64,000 nt of DNA, from contig OZ245018.1 of the NCBI GenBank assembly GCA_965223825.1, positions 310,001-374,000 on the forward strand, in the 5' to 3' direction. The DNA is from CAJXQU01 sp965223825. GTDB taxonomy: Bacteria > Pseudomonadota > Gammaproteobacteria > CAJXQU01. Below are positions 60,031 to 64,000 of the stretch, piece after piece; position 1 is the stretch's first letter; the number at the start of each line of letters is the position of its first letter. A program made the position numbers and the translations under genes. The notes beneath the pieces were generated by a model that worked only from the letters and a program-made list of their open reading frames with translations, was not told the DNA's origin and did no database searches.

Positions 60031-61143
60031 TCAGTTTTCCTGAGGGTAAATAATCACTTCAGCAGTGAGGCCCGCGCGACCATAACGCGCCATTTTATTA
60101 AAAGTCTTTAATGGAATGGGCATGTTGATCGAGTCGATCACGCTTTCGCCTGCATCAATGTCAACAAAAGGATCATTCACGTAAACGAAATCCGCATCAC
60201 ACCCATTTGCAGCTACCCAGTGCGGATGTTTTTCACCATATATCGCATAAGAACTGATCAACATGATCGGGATGCCGCCAGCTGCAAAAATATCACCCAG
60301 ATCAGGACCACGTAAGGTATTAAAATGAATGGGTATATTGCGCTCGTGCATTTGCTTGATCATATCTTCTTGGACGATACGCATGACTTCTTTTTTGTCA
60401 GGTGAGCGTACGGAATTCACAAACAGTACGCCTTGATCATTGGTGTACACTTCAGCACGAAAACCACGTTGACTTGCTGCAAGGGCCAGACCGTACGGAC
60501 TACAACCACCGTGTCCGGATGTCATAAAAATCGTTGTTGCTTCACGCCATAAACGAATCTCTTCTGATCGTGAAAAAACCTGATCTGAGTGATGTGCTTT
60601 CATCGCCATCATCAAAGCTGCGGGTCCACACGTGAAGTCGAGAGTTTGCTGGTAATACGGAATCGAGCGAACCTTCGGTTTAAATTGAGGGGCGAGAGAT
60701 TTTTCATAACGAATGGCCTCGCTGTGATCTTCATAATAATCATGAATGCGATCAAATGGACGGTAAGCCAGTGATTCGAACAAACGCTGCGAGGGAAGGT
60801 TGTCTAACCGAATTTCAAGCCGTAATGTGATCACTTTGCGTTCGATAGCGATCGCTTCGGCGCCTAAAACCAACGCTTTTCCAATGCCTGATCGCAAAGC
60901 CTCAGGTCCGACAGCGATCGAATATAAACGTGCCATTGACGTGGCTTTTGAAAATAACAACGTCACGTAAGCTACGAGCTTTTCATGCTGTAGTGCAAGC
61001 AGTGTTATAGCATTGCCCTTCGAAAGTAGGTAACGAAATTGTCGCCGCGAAATGCGATCAGAGGTAAAACAACGTTCTTCAAGGGATGACAAAGCATCTA
61101 AATCTTGAAGTGTTGCGAGACGGTGAACAACCTCTATTTTCAT
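60031..61143 (-). CDS. GNAT acetyltransferase fused to C39-like cysteine peptidase
   Basis: 370 residues. Residues 1 to about 150 are a GNAT domain with acetyl-CoA motif RSGIGKALVLGAEAIA and an IRLDNLPSQRLFESLAYRP C-terminal motif, RimI-like. Residues about 158-370 are a peptidase C39-like domain with Cys172 (TLDFTCGPAALMMAM), His308 (KHPHWVAANG) and Asp324 (YVNDPF) forming a complete catalytic triad. There is no signal peptide, so the enzyme is cytoplasmic. It is co-transcribed with the downstream ATP-grasp ligase. Peptide cleavage, acetylation and ligation on the same substrate is an attractive but untested idea. Confidence 0.88.
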   Translation of the reverse strand: MKIEVVHRLATLQDLDALSSLEERCFTSDRISRRQFRYLLSKGNAITLLALQHEKLVAYVTLLFSKATSMARLYSIAVGPEALRSGIGKALVLGAEAIAIERKVITLRLEIRLDNLPSQRLFESLAYRPFDRIHDYYEDHSEAIRYEKSLAPQFKPKVRSIPYYQQTLDFTCGPAALMMAMKAHHSDQVFSRSEEIRLWREATTIFMTSGHGGCSPYGLALAASQRGFRAEVYTNDQGVLFVNSVRSPDKKEVMRIVQEDMIKQMHERNIPIHFNTLRGPDLGDIFAAGGIPIMLISSYAIYGEKHPHWVAANGCDADFVYVNDPFVDIDAGESVIDSINMPIPLKTFNKMARYGRAGLTAEVIIYPQEN

Positions 61144-61431
61144 GGTTAGCCTGCCGAGTAATGATCGCAGATTAACTCAGATCCGAGGACAAGAATCAAT
61201 AATTAAAAGTGAGAATTGATGAGCAAGATCGGGATGAGTGGGCAGGGGGTAATTGGCTCGATCTTTGAACAGGATAAGGCAATGCACTGCGAGAAACTAT
61301 CGAACCAATGCCAAGATAAAGTATCATATGAGGGCTAAGTGTTTAACGATATGCTGCAGCGTGGTTTACGAGTTCGGTATGCTTTTCGTCGTTGAGCAGT
61401 GCGTGTTTTAGATAATTTAGGGCATCCCAAA

Positions 61432-62712
61432 ATGTTAAGTCAGACAAATATTAAATCTATTCTTAGTGAAACTGCTTTAGCGCAGGAGGAGTTATATCGC
61501 GAAACGTTCCAGCAGGCACAACCTTTCAAACATGTCTTGATGGAAAACTTTTTGGATGATGAATTTTTAAAAAATATCCTGATCGAATTTCCTTTACCTC
61601 CAGGGCAAGGCGCACTGAAAAACGAATTTGGTGGTGCCAGTCGAAAACATGCTGTACATGCAATCACTGAACTCGGTGAGAATTTTAAGAAATGGGATAA
61701 CTTATTACAGTCTGATGAGTTTATTCACTATTTGGAAAAGATTAGTGGTATTAACGATCTTATTTATGATCCTGAATATCACGGAGCAGGAACTCATAAT
61801 AATTTAGATGGCCAAGGTATGCTGACGCATATTGATTTTAACTTGCATCGCACGACAGGTTATCATCGAAGACTTAATTTAATTATTTACATTAATGAGG
61901 AGTGGGACCCAGAGTGGGGAGGAAGCTTAGAGTTGCATCGAGATCCTTGGGAACCGGCAACGGATGAAGTACATATTTTCCCTCCTTTGTTGAATAACGC
62001 GGTTTTATTCGAAACTAATGAATACTCTTGGCATGGGTTTGAGAATATTAAGTTGCCAGAGGATAAAAAAAATTTAAGTAGAAAATCTTTAACGGTTTAT
62101 TATTATTCGAAAACACGCCCAGCAAATGAAATTGCACCAAAGCATGGCACTATCTATGTACCACGACCAATACCCGAAAGCATTCAAGCTGGTGAGGTTA
62201 TTTCAGAAGACGATTTTTCTAAGTTAAATGGAAATTTAAAATCTCAACGACTTTACCTAAAAAGTTTATACAAAAGAGAATCAGATTTACTAACACGAAT
62301 TCAAGGTTTGAACTTTCGCCTAAACCAGTACCAAGAGGCATTCAATTTAAAGTCGGTGGGGAATGCATTACAGAAAACTACAGCGAAAGGACTCTTGCCG
62401 AACGGTAAAGTGATTGAGCCGATAAAAGTGAGTTATCAATCGTCTAGTCAGATTTCAACCATTACATTACATGGTTACCTCCCGCAATTTTTATCGCCGA
62501 CCTCATTCGAAGTCATCATTAACGATCACACGTTTAATTTCACACAAAAAAAAGAAGGATCATTTAAGCTCGAGTGCGATCTTAATATTGGGAAAAATAA
62601 AGAGTTCTTTATTCAGGTCAATAGTGAGAAATATCTTTCACCTAACGATGTTGATGGATCGCCCGATAAACAAAAGTATGGGTTTATATTTCTTAATTTT
62701 GAATTCGAATAG
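61432..62712 (+). CDS. 2OG-Fe(II) oxygenase with coiled-coil and C-terminal beta domain
   Basis: 426 residues from the ATG at 61432; an earlier in-frame GTG is less likely. Residues ~30-225 are a prolyl-4-hydroxylase-like 2-oxoglutarate/Fe(II) oxygenase: metal ligands His133, Asp135 (LTHIDFNLHR) and His201 (YSWHGF), 2OG-binding Arg217 (LSRKSLTVYYY). Residues about 268-302 look like a coiled coil (LYLKSLYKRESDLLTRIQGL). The last ~85 residues are beta-rich and end in SPNDVDGSPDKQKYGF, a pattern I associate with surface-glycan proteins. Substrate unknown. The gene is visibly more AT-rich than roxA or the ligase genes, suggesting transfer. Confidence 0.8.
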   Translation: MLSQTNIKSILSETALAQEELYRETFQQAQPFKHVLMENFLDDEFLKNILIEFPLPPGQGALKNEFGGASRKHAVHAITELGENFKKWDNLLQSDEFIHYLEKISGINDLIYDPEYHGAGTHNNLDGQGMLTHIDFNLHRTTGYHRRLNLIIYINEEWDPEWGGSLELHRDPWEPATDEVHIFPPLLNNAVLFETNEYSWHGFENIKLPEDKKNLSRKSLTVYYYSKTRPANEIAPKHGTIYVPRPIPESIQAGEVISEDDFSKLNGNLKSQRLYLKSLYKRESDLLTRIQGLNFRLNQYQEAFNLKSVGNALQKTTAKGLLPNGKVIEPIKVSYQSSSQISTITLHGYLPQFLSPTSFEVIINDHTFNFTQKKEGSFKLECDLNIGKNKEFFIQVNSEKYLSPNDVDGSPDKQKYGFIFLNFEFE

Positions 62713-62725
62713 TTCTATTCAAAAC

Positions 62726-63892
62726 TTAATCTGATGGAAGTAATGGGTAAAGGCTGTTTTGTTGAACGAGTTTGCTGAGTAATTGGAGCTCGGCTTGCGT
62801 CGCAATAAGAACGTTACCAGTGACTTCACGATACTGGCAAAGCTGATCAATTAAAGGGAATGTTTCGGAGCTTGCGTGAAAGGTTTGCCCATCGACGAAA
62901 AATTTTCTGCTGTTCTTTTCGTGAGCAATAAAAGCAAAGCGCGATCCTCCCGCAGCGACGAATGAACCACCGGATTGAAGATGTTGTTGAATATTCTCTG
63001 GTGTGCAATCGATCATTATTGCTGGAGGTGCTTCAGCGTATTTAGGTAGTGTGGTCATTTGACCAAACCAATGGATTATTTTCTCTCGATCATTGAGTAA
63101 TTCATTCAATTCTTTGTATATGTTTGAGATCACGTTTGCAGTAATTTCACCGGGGTTGGACTGCAGAGTAAGATCTGGATCGCTGTAATGCTTAGTTTCA
63201 TTTAACGTGTCTATTATATAATCAGTAAAGCCACTTAACATTTCAGTCTGGGATGGGGCGCGAAAACCAACAGAATAGGTCATGCAATCGTTACCATTAG
63301 CGATACCATTATGACCAATTTGCGGAGGCACATAGAGCATGTCTCCCGGCGATAAGATCCAACTTTCTTGTGGTGACCAGTCGTTGAGGATTAGCACCGG
63401 CGTATCGTCGCGACGTGGTGATTTGTCATCGTAGGTTCCGCCGATTTCCCAGCGACGTTGTCCACTGGCTTGTATGAGAAAAACGTCGTAGTGATCGTAA
63501 TGCGGGCCGACACCGCCGCCGTCACTGGCATAGCTGATCATTAAATCATCCATACGCCAATTCGGAATGAGATTAAACTCTTTCAGAAACGCTGCGGCTT
63601 CCGGCAGCCAATGATCTACCGCCTGAACCAAGAGTGTCCAATGGCTTTCAGGCAATTCCGCAAAAATTTCATCAGTAAATGGGCCATGCTGTAGCTGCCA
63701 TTGTTTTTGATCTGGTGATTGTGTGATCAGACGTGACTCGACATCGCCTTCACAAGCCAGTCCGGCCAGTTCGTCAGCGGGAATTAGGGGGGTAATATTG
63801 GGGAAGGCATGTCGGATCAGTAAGGGCTTTTTTTGCCAATATTCTGCGAGAAAGTGTTCTTTTGTGATCGTACTGTTTAACCAGTTTTGCAT
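62726..63892 (-). CDS. roxA: Ribosomal protein uL16 3-hydroxylase (cupin, YcfD/RoxA)
   Basis: 388 residues, a JmjC/cupin-4 2-oxoglutarate oxygenase. The metal motif is His131-x-Asp133 (GVGPHYDHYDVFLIQ) with His194 (PPQIGHNGIANG). GQRRWEIGG follows the HxD motif as in YcfD. The enzyme hydroxylates an arginine in ribosomal protein uL16. A C-terminal winged-helix-like domain (about 270-388) completes the usual length. Its stop is 13 bp from the convergent oxygenase gene. It starts one base after the stop of the elaA-like gene, so the two are co-transcribed. Confidence 0.93.
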   Translation of the reverse strand: MQNWLNSTITKEHFLAEYWQKKPLLIRHAFPNITPLIPADELAGLACEGDVESRLITQSPDQKQWQLQHGPFTDEIFAELPESHWTLLVQAVDHWLPEAAAFLKEFNLIPNWRMDDLMISYASDGGGVGPHYDHYDVFLIQASGQRRWEIGGTYDDKSPRRDDTPVLILNDWSPQESWILSPGDMLYVPPQIGHNGIANGNDCMTYSVGFRAPSQTEMLSGFTDYIIDTLNETKHYSDPDLTLQSNPGEITANVISNIYKELNELLNDREKIIHWFGQMTTLPKYAEAPPAIMIDCTPENIQQHLQSGGSFVAAGGSRFAFIAHEKNSRKFFVDGQTFHASSETFPLIDQLCQYREVTGNVLIATQAELQLLSKLVQQNSLYPLLPSD

Positions 63893-63893
63893 A

Positions 63894-64000
63894 TTACTGT
63901 CGTTGCATTTTTATGTGTGGAATATCGTCTTCAAGATACGCTGCACCGACGCTCTGAAAACCATGTTCGGCATAATACGATTGCAGCGCAACTTGTGCAC
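63894..64000 (-). CDS. ElaA-like GNAT acetyltransferase, 3' end only
   Basis: The last 34 codons are visible before the window edge. They read AQVALQSYYAEHGFQSVG then AAYLEDDIPHIKMQRQ, the conserved C-terminus of ElaA-type N-acetyltransferases. The stop codon lies one base before the roxA ATG. The start and most of the acetyl-CoA site are outside the window. Confidence 0.8.
   Translation of the reverse strand, partial: AQVALQSYYAEHGFQSVGAAYLEDDIPHIKMQRQ

Noticed and set aside
61254..61269. Sigma-54-like string TGGCTCG-N4-TTGAA upstream of the 2OG oxygenase
   Set aside because: The -12 element has GA instead of the nearly invariant GC, and the site is about 165 bp from the start codon.
1..64000. 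CRISPR arrays, insertion sequences and prophage genes
   Set aside because: No regularly spaced repeats, transposase, integrase or phage structural frames were seen on either strand.

Overview
The window looks like chromosome from a gammaproteobacterium of moderate GC, probably marine or salt tolerant. Four things support this: the order yrbG-kdsD-kdsC-lptC-lptA-lptB-rpoN-hpf-ptsN; the leuS-lptE-holA cluster; the miaB-phoH-ybeY-corC-lnt cluster; and a crp gene divergent from a yhfA-like osmC gene, as in E. coli. The salt-tolerance guess rests on a fused glucosylglycerol-phosphate synthase/phosphatase (compatible solute). Genes are packed tightly, with many 1-20 bp overlaps. GATC tetramers are conspicuously frequent. 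No CRISPR array, insertion sequence or intact prophage was seen.

Layout. 1-6.2 kb: 3' part of a secreted phytase/esterase-like propeller, a SHOCT-domain protein, a DUF1835 protein and a large hybrid sensor kinase. 6.4-14.4 kb (minus): cmoM, yjcH-actP, a TerC-family membrane protein, and leuS-lptE-holA. 14.6-22.1 kb (plus): a TSUP exporter, an MFS transporter, ggpPS and a type III glutamine synthetase (glnN). 22.1-29.4 kb: a repetitive lipoprotein, yigZ, an orphan kinase divergent from an ABC-2 permease and a tetratricopeptide-like membrane protein, a type IV pilin-like gene behind a sigma-54-type promoter, and amgK-murU for peptidoglycan recycling.

29.5-42.3 kb (plus): Ca2+/Na+ antiporter, Kdo and LPS-transport genes, rpoN, hpf, and a regulatory PTS (ptsN, hprK, rapZ, mannose-type EIIA, HPr, EI) without any sugar permease, then mgtE. 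42.4-49.9 kb: miaB, phoH, ybeY, corC, lnt, a zinc-ribbon protein, a possible small RNA or 32-codon peptide with its own promoter and terminator, an EamA transporter and a periplasmic thioredoxin-like protein. 50.3-57.6 kb: an M16C protease, a peroxide/iron cluster (peroxiredoxin, encapsulated-ferritin-like protein without encapsulin, thioredoxin reductase) behind an OxyR-like dyad, an orphan ABC ATPase, osmC, crp and tRNA-Met. 57.6-64 kb: decayed DNA with an FG-GAP-repeat relic beside the tRNA, then the accessory end: an RLAN/ATP-grasp ligase paired with a GNAT-C39 peptidase fusion, a divergent 2OG-Fe(II) oxygenase, the uL16 hydroxylase roxA and the end of an elaA gene.

Most coherent functional themes: envelope biogenesis (lptA/B/C/E, kdsC/D, lnt, murU/amgK); nitrogen/sigma-54 control (rpoN, PTS-Ntr, two sigma-54-type promoters at glnN and the pilin gene); and oxidative-stress/iron handling (prx, EncFtn, trxB, osmC). 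The least understood parts are the ligase/peptidase-acetyltransferase pair with its oxygenase neighbour, the unencapsulated EncFtn, and two gene-free structured stretches near 48.3 kb and 50.2 kb. All assignments come from reading the sequence; no database search was run.
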